Notes: generated by a model from the sequence alone, not told the origin. A DNA stretch of 64,000 nucleotides from Magnetospirillum aberrantis SpK (GCF_011022235.1 NZ_JAAIYP010000036.1:1-64000); one strand, 5' to 3'; counted from the first letter of the stretch, positions 1 through 8,293 are shown. Made by a program: numbers and translations.

Positions 1-128
1 TGCTCAGACGCATCTGAATGCGTCTGAGCACTAGGTTTGCCTTTGGCGGCTGCGTCTCCGGCGCAAGCCAGGCTCAACCGCCGCTCGGGCTTGGTGCATT
101 GAAGCATCTGAATGCTTCAATGCACTAG
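1..128. repeat. Composite multi-hairpin (REP/BIME-like) element, left copy
   Basis: Two perfect palindromes flank a GC-rich core. The first is TGCTCAGACGCAT, loop CTGA, then its exact complement (1-30). The second is TGCATTGAAGCAT, loop CTGA, then its complement (95-124). Both are followed by CTAG. The arm sequences differ in the middle but stay fully complementary, so pairing rather than sequence is conserved. The core carries a further imperfect palindrome (about 46-69). Read on the minus strand, the core shares AAGCCC, AGCGGCGG and TTGAGCCT motifs with the element at 44067-44198. The left end may continue beyond the window. Confidence 0.75.
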
Positions 129-177
129 GAATTATCCCTGTGGCGGCAATCCGCCACTTGCGCTAAACCTGCCGGCC

Positions 178-1233
178 ATGAGTGGATTTTCCCTGCCATC
201 CCGTCCGCGCCTGCACTGGGCGGGATTGCTGATGGTGTCGCTGGTGCTGGCCGGCCTGCTGGAATGGGCGGCGTTTCCCGCCGCCTTGCTGTTGGGGCCC
301 ATGCTGGCGGCCATCGCCTTCGGCGTCGGCGGCACCTCGATCCGGACACCGCGCTGGAGCTTCACCGCCGCCCAGGCGTTGATCGGCTGTCTGATCGCCC
401 ATTCCTTCACGCCGTCCATCCTGGTCACCGTGGCGGCGGGCTGGGACATGTTGTTGCTGGTGGTATCCACCACCATCGCCGCCGGAGCGGCGGTGGGATG
501 GGTGCTGACGCGGGCAAAGGTGTTGCCCGGCACCACCGCCGCCTGGGGATCGTCGCCGGGCGGCGCCTCGGCCATGGTCGCCCTGGCCGCCGAATTCGGA
601 GCCGACGTCCGTCTGGTCGCCTTCATGCAATATCTGCGGGTGGTGGTGGTGGTGCTGACCGCTTCGGCGGTCACCCGCCTGTTCGTCGGTTCCGCGCCTC
701 CCCCTCCCTCCGCCGCCGACATCTGGGTTTTGCCACCATTTCTGCCCTTTATCGCGACACTGGCGATCGCCGCGATCGGTGCGGTGCTGGCGCTCAGAAT
801 GCGGGTGCCGGCCGGCGCCATGATCGGCCCCATGGTTCTGGGAACCGCCCTGCACGCCGCCGGTCTGGTCGAAATCGTCTTGCCGCCATGGCTGATGGGA
901 CTGGCCTATGCCGGTTTGGGCTGGACCGTGGGGCTGGGCTTCAACCGCGCCATCTTTCTTTATGCCCTGCGCGCGGTTCCCAAGCTGTTGCTGGCGACCT
1001 TCCTGCTGATCGCCCTGTGCGCCGCCTCGGCATGGCTGCTGACGCTGGTGCTGCACATCGACCCGCTCAGCGCCTATCTCGCCACCTCTCCTGGGGGGCT
1101 CGATTCCATCGCCATCATCGTGGTCGGCAGCCATGCCGACGCCCCGTTGGTGCTGGCGGCCCAGACATTGCGACTGTTCCTGGTGCTCGCCACCGGACCC
1201 GCGCTGGCCCGGTTGATTGCCCGCCACGCCTGA
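178..1233 (+). CDS. AbrB-family integral membrane protein
   Basis: A membrane protein of 351 residues with about ten hydrophobic segments. It has the duplicated layout of the AbrB / putative ammonia monooxygenase family: two halves, each with a Gly/Ala-rich conserved patch (SPGGASAMVALAAEFGAD near residue 125 and SPGGLDSIAIIVVGSHAD near residue 305). The family is thought to be transport- or regulation-related, but no substrate is established. The start is set at the ATG at 178; the in-frame ATG at 112 lies inside the right hairpin of the upstream repeat and is unlikely to be used. A TetR regulator follows on the same strand 117 bases downstream and could control it. Confidence 0.8.
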   Translation: MSGFSLPSRPRLHWAGLLMVSLVLAGLLEWAAFPAALLLGPMLAAIAFGVGGTSIRTPRWSFTAAQALIGCLIAHSFTPSILVTVAAGWDMLLLVVSTTIAAGAAVGWVLTRAKVLPGTTAAWGSSPGGASAMVALAAEFGADVRLVAFMQYLRVVVVVLTASAVTRLFVGSAPPPPSAADIWVLPPFLPFIATLAIAAIGAVLALRMRVPAGAMIGPMVLGTALHAAGLVEIVLPPWLMGLAYAGLGWTVGLGFNRAIFLYALRAVPKLLLATFLLIALCAASAWLLTLVLHIDPLSAYLATSPGGLDSIAIIVVGSHADAPLVLAAQTLRLFLVLATGPALARLIARHA

Positions 1234-1350
1234 ACATCCCAACAAAGGAACATCCAGAATCCAACAAGGGGGTGGAACCCCTACGAAAGGCATGGTAATG
1301 ATGCTGACAGGGGTTCTTGCTTGAGTAAGATTTAAAATAAGACGGGAACC

Positions 1351-2004
1351 ATGGGTAACAGCGCCAACCAAGACAAGATTCGCCGCCGCCTGCCTCGCTC
1401 GGAACGCGAGCGGCTGATCGTCGATGAAGCCATCCGCTTCTTCGCCGAAGTGGGCTTCGAGGGCCAGACCCGCGCGCTGGCGCAACGCCTGGGCGTGACC
1501 CAGCCGTTGCTTTACCGCTATTTCCCGGACAAGGAAGCGCTGATCGAACGTGTCTACCAGGAGGTGTTCGAGGGCGGCTGGGATCCGGCCTGGGAACAGG
1601 TCCTGACCGACCGTTCGCGTCCGCTCGCCGCCCGACTGCACGACGTCTACCGCCTTTACACGCTCGAGAACTTCACGTTCGAACGGGTCCGGCTGTTCAT
1701 GTTCGCCGGTCTCAAGGACCGCGCCATCGCTAGCCGGTATCTGACCTTCCTGCGCGACCACCTGTTCATCCCGCTGGCGTGCGAAGTCCGCGCGACAGCC
1801 GGTCTGGACACCGTCACCCCGCCGACCGAGGCCGAGATCGAAGCCGCCGCCGGCTTGCATGGCGCGGTGGGATACGTGGGATTGCGTCGCTGGGTCTACC
1901 AGACCGCCGTGCCGATCAACGTCGAGGAAGCGGTTTCCGCGTTGATCGAGACCTTCGTCGCCGGTGCGCCGGGGGCAGCCAGGATGCTGGCGGAAAAGGG
2001 CTGA
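1351..2004 (+). CDS. TetR/AcrR-family transcriptional regulator
   Basis: A regulator of 217 residues. The N-terminal helix-turn-helix is clear: AIRFFAEVGFEGQTRALAQR, then GVTQPLLYRYFPDKEALIERVY (about residues 28-70), the usual TetR signature ending in LYRYFxxKEAL. The C-terminal two thirds is helical and would bind an unknown ligand. It probably regulates itself or the AbrB-like gene just upstream; no clear operator is seen. The 116-base gap before it is AT-rich just before the start (around 1321-1340) and probably holds its promoter, though a well-spaced -35/-10 pair is not evident. Confidence 0.88.
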   Translation: MGNSANQDKIRRRLPRSERERLIVDEAIRFFAEVGFEGQTRALAQRLGVTQPLLYRYFPDKEALIERVYQEVFEGGWDPAWEQVLTDRSRPLAARLHDVYRLYTLENFTFERVRLFMFAGLKDRAIASRYLTFLRDHLFIPLACEVRATAGLDTVTPPTEAEIEAAAGLHGAVGYVGLRRWVYQTAVPINVEEAVSALIETFVAGAPGAARMLAEKG

Positions 2005-2005
2005 T

Positions 2006-2040
2006 ACCGGTTCCACGAATTTCCGACTCGCGGAACCGGT
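2006..2040 (+). terminator. Hairpin after the TetR gene
   Basis: ACCGGTTCC at 2006-2014 is repeated as its complement at 2032-2040 with a 17-base spacer, starting two bases after the TetR stop codon. There is no T-run, so it may be a factor-dependent terminator or a 3' stability hairpin. Confidence 0.45.
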
Positions 2041-2274
2041 TTGCGCTCATGTGTGGACGGCTCCTGCGTTGCAAGGGGAATTCGACGTTTTTCGCGACCG
2101 AGTTGGGTGCAGTCATGTGTCCGGCCTGTTTGTGCGGTTCGCCACAGCGCCTCGAAAGCCGGTGAATGCTTGTCGGTCCTGTATGGATCGAGGATAGGCA
2201 CGCCGGCCCTCACAAGCCCGTGAGACACATCCCGCTCTGCACAAAGGGCCGCTTGTTGATCCGGGAATGTGCTA
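2041..2274. other. Intergenic stretch without a recognised gene
   Basis: Between the TetR hairpin and the IS left end no ORF has recognisable protein features, and no RNA gene is evident. It may be old flanking DNA into which the IS inserted: a CTAG tetranucleotide sits exactly at the junction (2272-2275). Confidence 0.4.
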
Positions 2275-2862
2275 GGTTCTGTTGACAATAATGATTCCCC
2301 AAATGCTGCCGTTGTGATTCAAGATTCCTGCCGGGATAGGAGGCCGGCGATGGATGGCACGACGGGAACTTCGGGATGATCAGTGGGAGCAGATAGCGGT
2401 ATTCCTGCCTGGCAAAGCGACGGATCGGGGCGTCACGGCCAAGGATAACCGGCTGTTTGTCGATGCGGTCTTATGGATCGCGAGAAGTGGGGCGCATTGG
2501 CGCGAATTGCCGGAGATGTTCGGCAACTGGAACAGCGTGTTCGCCCGCTACAATCGTTGGGCCAAGAGTGGCGTCTGGGAGCGGGTTTTCCAGGCACTTT
2601 CCGGTGATCCCGACTTCGAATACGTCTTGATGGACTCGACTATCGTTCGCGCTCACCAGCACCGTGCCGGAGCAAAAGGGGGGATGCGCAGGCGGAAGCC
2701 ATTGGCCGTTCCCAGGGAGGGCTGACGACCAAGGTACACACCTTGACCGATGCCTTGGGCAACCCGGTTCGGTTCATCTTGACCGGCGGCAACGAAGCCG
2801 ACTGCACGCAGGCACTTCCCCTGATTGAAGGTATTGGTCCTGCCGATGAGGACATGAGGGGT
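2275..2862 (+). mobile_element. IS5-family (IS427-like) element, right end missing
   Basis: The left end is marked by CTAG (a YTAR-type target expected for this family) followed by GTTCTGTTGACAAT, which resembles IS427-group terminal repeats. The transposase begins about 80 bases inside. Similarity to the transposase fades near 2845-2865, and no inverted copy of the left end is found before the tRNA gene, so the right part is lost. The right boundary is approximate. Confidence 0.6.
2354..2862 (+). pseudogene. IS5/IS427-type transposase, truncated, two frames
   Basis: The first frame (2354-2725) gives the usual N-terminal part with LRDDQWEQIAVFLPG and LWIARSGAHWRELPEMFGNW and the first catalytic Asp in YVLMDSTIVRAHQH. 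The continuation (AEAIGRSQGGLTTKVH, then DALGNPVRFILTGG) lies in the -1 frame. The frames meet at A-AAA-GGG (2674-2680), a plausible slippery heptamer for the programmed -1 shift common in this IS group. The product stops resembling the family after LIEGIGPAD. The second catalytic Asp and the final Glu are absent, so the enzyme is not functional. Confidence 0.75.
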
Positions 2863-3022
2863 AATCATGCGGAAGCACCAGCCGGTGCCTTGGCCGCGTG
2901 GTTGGAAGAGATAATCGGTGTCCAGCATGTCGGTATCAGCCATGACAGTGTTGTACAGCGCGGACAACATGCCGTTCAACGGCGAGGCGATTTTTGCTGG
3001 AAAATCAACAACTTACGAATAT

Positions 3023-3098
3023 TGGCGTCCCCACGGGGATTCGAACCCCGGTTGCCGCCGTGAGAGGGCGGTGTCCTAGGCCTCTAGACGATGGGGAC
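3023..3098 (-). tRNA. tRNA-Glu (anticodon CTC)
   Basis: On the minus strand the sequence folds as a full cloverleaf. The 7-bp acceptor stem starts GTCCCCA. The anticodon arm CCGCC-CTCTCAC-GGCGG places CTC at the anticodon. The T arm contains GGTTCGAATCC. CCA is encoded at the 3' end (3025-3023), giving 76 nt. The decoded amino acid is glutamate. The truncated IS lies about 160 bases beyond its 3' end. Confidence 0.95.
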
Positions 3099-3131
3099 GT
3101 CTTCGGCGCGAGGTCCGCTTTATGCCGAAAC

Positions 3132-3584
3132 TCAGGTCGGGGCGCAAGCACTTTTTTTGGGGATTCGCATGGGCACCGTGCGAAACGCATTGCGCCGTTC
3201 GTCAAGGCGATGCGCCGCCACGTGGATAGCCTGTCCTTGCAAGACACCGACGATCACCCAGGCCATGTCCGGCTCGAACGCCGAAACCCGGTCCACGGCC
3301 GAAGGCTCGCTTGTTCCGTCGGGGTGAGAGTGGTAATGGCCGACGATGCGGTCCTTGCTCCCCGCCTCGCGCAGGTCGCGCTCCACCTTGATGCGGACCG
3401 CCGGGTCCAGCTCGAAACGGTCGCCGGTGGCGGCCAGAAGGTTGGGGGCCGGCACGATGGCGGTGACACGTACCAATTGCCCCTTGCCGCGTCCAATGAT
3501 CAGGCCGCAGGCCTCGGCCGGATAGGCGGCCTCGGCGGCGTCGACCATCACCTTGAGAAAAGCCGCGTCGGTCTGCAAGATCAT
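3132..3584 (-). CDS. M67-family JAMM/MPN metallopeptidase
   Basis: A protein of 150 residues. The JAMM zinc signature is complete: E in PAEACGLIIG (near residue 21), then HYHSHPDGTSEPSAVD (H-x-H-P...S-x-x-D). Bacterial members of this size (Mec/RadC-like M67) remove C-terminal tails from ubiquitin-like sulphur carrier proteins or similar substrates; the substrate here is unknown. The start is the ATG at 3584. The upstream extension of the frame is antisense to other coding sequence. The stop of the membrane-protein gene upstream lies 10 bases before its start, so the two are probably co-transcribed. Confidence 0.85.
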   Translation of the reverse strand: MILQTDAAFLKVMVDAAEAAYPAEACGLIIGRGKGQLVRVTAIVPAPNLLAATGDRFELDPAVRIKVERDLREAGSKDRIVGHYHSHPDGTSEPSAVDRVSAFEPDMAWVIVGVLQGQAIHVAAHRLDERRNAFRTVPMRIPKKSACAPT

Positions 3585-3594
3585 GGCGCGCTCC

Positions 3595-3924
3595 TCAGCG
3601 TCCGGCCGGAGCCTCGGGAGTGAGGACGAAAGACCCCGCCACCCGTCCCGTCGCCGGATCCAGCACCAACAGGCGGTCGCCGCCGCCCGACAGGCGGACC
3701 ACCACGCGCTCGCCCGCCACCAGGGTCTGTTCGATCCGGCTTCCGGCGGGCACCGGCACGACGACCGCGCCGAAATCGCTGGCGTCGGAAACCGTCGCCG
3801 CCGGGCGGGGTTTCCCCACCTTGCCAGCGGTGTTGGACAATCCCCAGCCCAGCACAGCCAGGCCGGCCACCAAAAGAACGCCCATGAACGCAACCAGAGC
3901 CTTGATCGCCTTGATGCCTTGCAC
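3595..3924 (-). CDS. Small membrane protein (DUF6476-like)
   Basis: A protein of 109 residues if started at the GTG at 3924, preceded by GGGATTGAA. Features are a basic N-terminus, one transmembrane helix (VAFMGVLLVAGLAVLGWGL) and a soluble domain rich in Gly, Val and Arg ending with ATGRVAGSFVLTPEA. It resembles small single-pass proteins of Rhodospirillales annotated as DUF6476; the function is unknown. It precedes the JAMM peptidase gene by 10 bases and is divergent from rluD, separated by 37 bases. The ATG inside the helix is a less likely start. Confidence 0.6.
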   Translation of the reverse strand: MQGIKAIKALVAFMGVLLVAGLAVLGWGLSNTAGKVGKPRPAATVSDASDFGAVVVPVPAGSRIEQTLVAGERVVVRLSGGGDRLLVLDPATGRVAGSFVLTPEAPAGR

Positions 3925-3961
3925 TTCAATCCCCGCACGCCAATTCACGAAAAGAAAACCG

Positions 3962-4942
3962 ATGTCCGCACAAACCACCTTGTTGACCCCCACCCCCGCC
4001 ACCGCGGAAGAAGTGGGACAACGCCTGGACAAGTGGCTGTCGGCCCGGTTGCCCGAGCTGTCGCGCACCCGCGTCAAGGCATTGATCGAACAAGGCCTCG
4101 TCACCTCGGCCGGAGCGACCATAGCCGACGCCTCGGCCAAGGTCAAAGCCGGCCAGGACTTCACCGTCGCCGTCCCCCCAGACGCCCCCGCCGAGCCCGA
4201 GGCACAGCCCATCGCGCTGACGGTGGTGTACGAGGATGACGACCTGATCGTCATCGACAAGCCCGCCGGCATGGTCGTCCACCCCGCCCCCGGCAGCCCC
4301 GACCAGACCCTGGTCAACGCGCTGCTGGCCCATTGCGGCCAGTCGCTGTCGGGGATCGGCGGCGTCCGCCGTCCCGGCATCGTGCACCGTATCGACAAGG
4401 ATACCAGCGGCCTGTTGGTGGTGGCCAAGAACGATCGCGCCCACCATGGTCTGTCCGAACAATTCGCCGCCCATTCGCTGGAGCGGGCGTACAAGGCGCT
4501 GGTCTGGGGACTGCCCACCCCCCCCAATGGCGACATCGAAGGTGCCATCGGCCGGTCCCCCCAGGACCGCAAGAAAATGGCCGTGGTCAGCCATGGCGGT
4601 AAGCACGCCCACACACATTACCGCGTCATCCGGCCATTGGCCGGCGGCGTGGTCAGCCTGGTGGAATGCCGGTTGTCCACCGGCCGCACCCACCAGATCC
4701 GCGTCCACATGACGTCGATCGGCCATCCGCTGGTCGGCGATCCGCTCTATGGCCGCTCACGCAGTGCCAAACTCAAGGCCCTACCAGAATCCGCCCGCTC
4801 CGCCCTGGCTACCTTTCCACGCCAAGCGCTTCATGCCTATCTTTTAGGGTTTATCCATCCGGTCAGTGGGGAGAGACTAAAGTTTGAGAGCGACGTCACA
4901 AGCGATTTCAGTAACTTAATTTTTGAATTAGATGGTGTATAA
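3962..4942 (+). CDS. rluD: 23S rRNA pseudouridine synthase RluD
   Basis: A protein of 326 residues. The N-terminal S4 RNA-binding domain (QRLDKWLSARLPELSRTRVK) is followed by the pseudouridine synthase domain with the catalytic motif GIVHRIDKDTSGLLVVAKN (near residue 140) and GRTHQIRVHM. RluD makes pseudouridines in helix 69 of 23S rRNA. The start is the ATG at 3962. The last 30 codons (from about 4840) are clearly more AT-rich than the rest, and the AT-rich tract continues into the rpoH promoter region. Confidence 0.93.
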   Translation: MSAQTTLLTPTPATAEEVGQRLDKWLSARLPELSRTRVKALIEQGLVTSAGATIADASAKVKAGQDFTVAVPPDAPAEPEAQPIALTVVYEDDDLIVIDKPAGMVVHPAPGSPDQTLVNALLAHCGQSLSGIGGVRRPGIVHRIDKDTSGLLVVAKNDRAHHGLSEQFAAHSLERAYKALVWGLPTPPNGDIEGAIGRSPQDRKKMAVVSHGGKHAHTHYRVIRPLAGGVVSLVECRLSTGRTHQIRVHMTSIGHPLVGDPLYGRSRSAKLKALPESARSALATFPRQALHAYLLGFIHPVSGERLKFESDVTSDFSNLIFELDGV

Positions 4943-4950
4943 AATTTAAT
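4923..4950 (+). promoter_or_regulatory. Possible rpoH promoter
   Basis: TTGAAT at 4923-4928 and TTTAAT at 4945-4950, spaced by 16 bases, fall in a strongly AT-rich tract overlapping the end of rluD and about 140 bases upstream of the rpoH start. The match to sigma-70 boxes is moderate; an overlapping heat-shock promoter cannot be excluded. Confidence 0.35.
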
Positions 4951-5092
4951 ATACCCGAGCTATGCAGTATGGCATTCTCTTCTTGGTTCTGATGTGATAG
5001 TGAATCACAAGGGCGAGCCCGGCTCGGTTCGCCCCATGCGCGGGAAGGCTCCCCCCCCTTCGCCGCCCGCGCCGAGAAGAGGAGACCGCGAG

Positions 5093-5959
5093 ATGACGGC
5101 CATATCTCCCACCTTGTCCCTGGCTCCCGAGGGCAACCTGACGCGTTATCTTCAGGAAATTCGCCGCTTTCCCATGCTGGCGCCGGAAGAAGAGTACATG
5201 CTGGCCAAGCGTTATCGCGACCATGACGACGCCAGCGCCGCCAACCGTCTGGTCAACAGCCATCTTAGGCTGGTGGCCAAGATCGCCATGGGCTATCGCG
5301 GCTACGGCCTGCCGCTGGGCGAGCTGATTTCCGAGGGAAACGTCGGCATGGTCCAGGCGGTGCGACGCTTCGACCCGGAAAAGGGTTTCCGCCTGGCGAC
5401 CTATGCCATGTGGTGGATTCGCGCCTCGATCCAGGAATACATCCTGCATTCGTGGTCTTTGGTGAAGATGGGCACTACCGCCGCCCAGAAAAAACTGTTC
5501 TTCAACCTGCGCAAGCTGAAGGGCCAGATGCAGGCCATCGAGGACGGCGACCTTCCCCCCGAGACGGTGCGCGCCATCGCTGAGCGACTGGACGTCAGCG
5601 AGGAGGAGGTGGTCAACATGAACCGCCGTCTCGCCAGCCCCGACCACAGCCTGAATGCCCCCGTGCGCGCCGACGGCGAAGGGGAATGGCAGGATTGGCT
5701 GGTGGACGAACGCGTCGATCAGGAGACGGAACTGGCCGAACGCCAGGAACTTGGGCGTCGCCGCAACCTTCTGACGTCGGCACTCAAGCAATTGAACGAA
5801 CGCGAGCGCGACATCCTGACCCAACGCCGCCTTCAGGAAAATCCGGTGACGCTGGAGGACCTTTCGCAACATTACGGCATCAGCCGCGAACGGGTCCGCC
5901 AGATCGAGGTCCGCGCCTTCGAGAAGTTGCAGAAATCCATCAAGACCGCCGCCCCCTGA
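5093..5959 (+). CDS. rpoH: RNA polymerase heat-shock sigma factor (sigma-32)
   Basis: A protein of 288 residues. Region 1.2/2 has NLTRYLQEIRRFPMLAPEEE and LISEGNVGMVQAVRRFDPEKGFRLATYAMWWIRASIQEYIL. The RpoH box is visible as TAAQKKLFFNLRKLK. Region 4 has SQHYGISRERVRQIEVRAFEKL. The start at 5093 has a good ribosome site (AGAGGAGA). The 5' leader of about 140 nt could form a thermosensing structure as in other rpoH genes, but this was not modelled. A strong terminator follows at once. Confidence 0.95.
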   Translation: MTAISPTLSLAPEGNLTRYLQEIRRFPMLAPEEEYMLAKRYRDHDDASAANRLVNSHLRLVAKIAMGYRGYGLPLGELISEGNVGMVQAVRRFDPEKGFRLATYAMWWIRASIQEYILHSWSLVKMGTTAAQKKLFFNLRKLKGQMQAIEDGDLPPETVRAIAERLDVSEEEVVNMNRRLASPDHSLNAPVRADGEGEWQDWLVDERVDQETELAERQELGRRRNLLTSALKQLNERERDILTQRRLQENPVTLEDLSQHYGISRERVRQIEVRAFEKLQKSIKTAAP

Positions 5960-5971
5960 GAACCGGCAACG

Positions 5972-6005
5972 AAAAAGCCCGGGGTTGCGACCTCGGGCTT
6001 TTTTC
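5972..6005 (+). terminator. Intrinsic terminator of rpoH
   Basis: AAAAAGCCCG, a short loop, then CTCGGGCTTTTTT: a GC-rich stem ending in six T, 12 bases after the rpoH stop. The A-run on the left arm makes it bidirectional, so it could also end transcription of the convergent gene at 6027-6275. Confidence 0.9.
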
Positions 6006-6026
6006 GTGAGTCTGACAACAGACAGA

Positions 6027-6275
6027 TCAGAGGAACTTGTCCAACGCCTTGTCCACCAGATCGACGTTGCGCGGATGATGCAAGGTGATGTCGCCGGCAT
6101 CCGATTCCACGGTCACCCAGGCGTTGTGGCCGTTGTCTTTCACCAGCACGGAAATGATGGTGAAGGGAGTGTCATGCCGGGTGATTTGCAGGGAAACGCC
6201 GTCAGCCTGAAACCGCCGCTCGCCCTCGTGCGGCAACGCCGCCATCAGACGGCGGAACATGGGCTTGGTACGCAT
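6027..6275 (-). CDS. Small conserved-looking protein of unknown function
   Basis: A protein of 82 residues, not recognised. It is soluble, with alternating basic and hydrophobic strands (QITRHDTPFTIISVLVKDNG, AWVTVESDAGDITLHHP) suggesting a small alpha/beta fold. It starts MRTKPMFRRLMAALP and has no signal peptide. It is convergent with rpoH, with the shared bidirectional terminator between them. About 127 bases separate it from the end of the CBS/DUF294 gene, so read-through from that gene is possible. Confidence 0.6.
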   Translation of the reverse strand: MRTKPMFRRLMAALPHEGERRFQADGVSLQITRHDTPFTIISVLVKDNGHNAWVTVESDAGDITLHHPRNVDLVDKALDKFL

Positions 6276-6402
6276 TGTCGCGAGTCCAAGAAGTTTGTAG
6301 ATGCAAGAATCCTACGCCCCGCACCCTACCTTCACCACCCGACAAATCGCATGGGGCCATGCAATATGGCCCTGCGCCGCTGCGGGACGGTAAAGTCCGC
6401 CC

Positions 6403-7842
6403 TTACCCCGCCACCCCACAAATGTATTTCAAGGTCCGCAGACGTTTGAACGCCCACCGCAGACGGTTACGCATCTGCTTGCCGAAACGCTTGGGGTCGA
6501 TGTTGGCCGATGGCTTGAGGCCGGCGGCCAGATCGGCCAATTGCTGGTCGAGCATCATGCGCATGACCACCTCGCGGATTTCCAGGAAATCGCGCCAGTC
6601 GTCCTCGTGCAGCATCTCGCGCTCTTTCAGCGCGGTGTAACGTTCGTCGGTGCCGGTCTGCATGACCAAGGCACGGATGGCCCGGAACCGCGCCGCCGAC
6701 ACCAGCGGCAACAAACCGAATTTCTTGGCGTTCAGCCGCCCCTGCTTGGTGACGAACTCGCCGAAGAACCCCAGCGACACCTCCATCTTGGCCACGTGCT
6801 GGGCCAGATATTGCATGAAGAACGCCGATTGCGACGCCTTTTCCACCGCATAGGCCCGCAGTTCCTCGGCCAGGGCACGGTCACCCCACACCGGCTGGAA
6901 ATCGAAGAAGATGTCGCAATACATGACGGTCTGGTTCTCGACCGAATAAACCCAGTGATGGACCTCGTCCTTCCACTCGTCCAGGTTCTTGCGCCACTTG
7001 CTCTCACGCGCCATCACGCCGCCGTCGCAGAACGGAATGCCGGCGTCGTTCAGCATCTGGTTGACACGCTTGCCCAGTTCGGCGAACCACACGTCGTCGG
7101 CCGGCCCGCCGCGATGGACGATGGCGTTATCCTGGTCGAACACCAGCAGGCTTTCACCGCGTCCGGCCGATCCCAGGACCAGCATGGCATACGGTGCCGG
7201 CGCGGCACCCCAGCCATCCTCGGCCATGGAAGCTTCGGCCAGTTCGGTGGCGCGTGCGGTCAGGTCGCGGATGACCAGGGCGATGACCGACGCGATATTG
7301 CGCGCCGACACCCCCTCGACCAACAGGCCGCGCGCCAGTTTCGGCAACGCCGCCATGGCGGCGGCCATGTCTTCCGCCCCCCGCGCCTCGTGCACCGAAT
7401 CACCCAAGGCCAGGGCGTCGTTGGCGCGAACCTTCAAAAGGGCACGACCGGTCACCATGCCGATGGGACGGCTGTCGGCATCCACCACCACCAGATGACG
7501 CAGGCCCATGCGGTTCATCTTGCCCAACGCCACATAGACGAAGGCATCACCGTCCACCGCCGCCACCGGCCGGCTCATCACCTGACCAAGGGTGGTGTCA
7601 AGACCACGCGCGCCCTCAGTGGACAAGATCCGCAACAGATCGCGCTCGGTCAGGATGCCGATCGCCCGGCCCATTTCGTCGACACCGACGATCGAAGAGA
7701 CCCGCGCCTCGTACATGCGGTCGACCGCATCCTTGAGCGACAGGCCGCCGGATGCGGTCAGAACCGGCGTACTCATCACCTCGTGCAAGCGATGCTGGTA
7801 GGGAAAACTGTCGATGCGGGCCAAGGCGGCGACGTCGTTCAT
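6403..7842 (-). CDS. CBS-pair and DUF294 nucleotidyltransferase-like protein
   Basis: A protein of 479 residues. Two CBS motifs occupy about residues 18-135 (MSTPVLTASGGLSLKDAVDR, MSRPVAAVDGDAFVYVALGK). A putative nucleotidyltransferase domain follows, with the motif GSAGRGESLLVFDQDNAIV near residue 225, then the DUF294 C-terminal helical domain. The GlnD-like motif suggests adenine-nucleotide sensing (CBS) linked to nucleotidyl transfer. Proteins of this build are often encoded beside acetate or other sodium/solute symporters, exactly as here where yjcH-actP diverges from it, so it may regulate that transport. It lacks the cyclic-nucleotide-binding domain seen in some relatives. Confidence 0.85.
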   Translation of the reverse strand: MNDVAALARIDSFPYQHRLHEVMSTPVLTASGGLSLKDAVDRMYEARVSSIVGVDEMGRAIGILTERDLLRILSTEGARGLDTTLGQVMSRPVAAVDGDAFVYVALGKMNRMGLRHLVVVDADSRPIGMVTGRALLKVRANDALALGDSVHEARGAEDMAAAMAALPKLARGLLVEGVSARNIASVIALVIRDLTARATELAEASMAEDGWGAAPAPYAMLVLGSAGRGESLLVFDQDNAIVHRGGPADDVWFAELGKRVNQMLNDAGIPFCDGGVMARESKWRKNLDEWKDEVHHWVYSVENQTVMYCDIFFDFQPVWGDRALAEELRAYAVEKASQSAFFMQYLAQHVAKMEVSLGFFGEFVTKQGRLNAKKFGLLPLVSAARFRAIRALVMQTGTDERYTALKEREMLHEDDWRDFLEIREVVMRMMLDQQLADLAAGLKPSANIDPKRFGKQMRNRLRWAFKRLRTLKYICGVAG

Positions 7843-8293
7843 GGAGAGATCACCATAGAGGCTGGTGGGATGTTCGCAACCGGGACGATATTGCAGAACA
7901 GGTCATTGCAAGCGCAAACGTATTTTTCCAAAAGTGTCGCTTGAGAACACATTTGGGCGGATATTTCTGTCATTCAGCGACAATGGACAGTCCCGGATCC
8001 TGAACAGGAAGGCTTATTGAGGAAACTCACGGGAAAGATATCAGAGAGACTGAAAAAAGACCGCAATCATTCTTTCGCATTGCACTGCAAAATGCCTTCG
8101 CAGGCAGAATCACAGCCCAACAACCAATCTCAAGACACAATGGTATGGAGTTGACGGCAAGATAGACTGGTGTTAATGACATGGGAAGCCTCAGGTATGC
8201 CGAGGGGCTATGCTGCAAACGCATAGGTCAATCGGTCCTACCACTTGGAGCGCCAATCGAGCCGACACCAAGATCGGCGACAGAAAACAACGA
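7843..8293. other. Divergent regulatory region between the DUF294 and yjcH genes
   Basis: About 450 bases with no convincing gene and lower GC than the flanks, especially 7915-8160. It must hold the promoters of both divergent transcripts. Its length allows a long yjcH leader. No tRNA, riboswitch or repeat is recognised. Confidence 0.5.

Noticed and set aside
112-177. Upstream start (ATG at 112) of the AbrB-family gene
   Set aside because: It lies in the right arm of a perfect hairpin, has no ribosome site, and the extra residues do not resemble the family.
163-2016. Very long minus-strand open frame over the AbrB and TetR genes
   Set aside because: It is antisense to two clear genes and has Gln/Gly/Arg-rich composition typical of shadow frames in GC-rich DNA. 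Similar shadows at 19216-22767, 25541-28219, 29131-31824 and 31631-35173 were rejected for the same reason.
2653-2979. Minus-strand ORF starting MNGMLSALYN across the IS end
   Set aside because: It runs antisense through the transposase and has no recognisable domain; at most its first 35 residues could be a gene fragment outside the IS.
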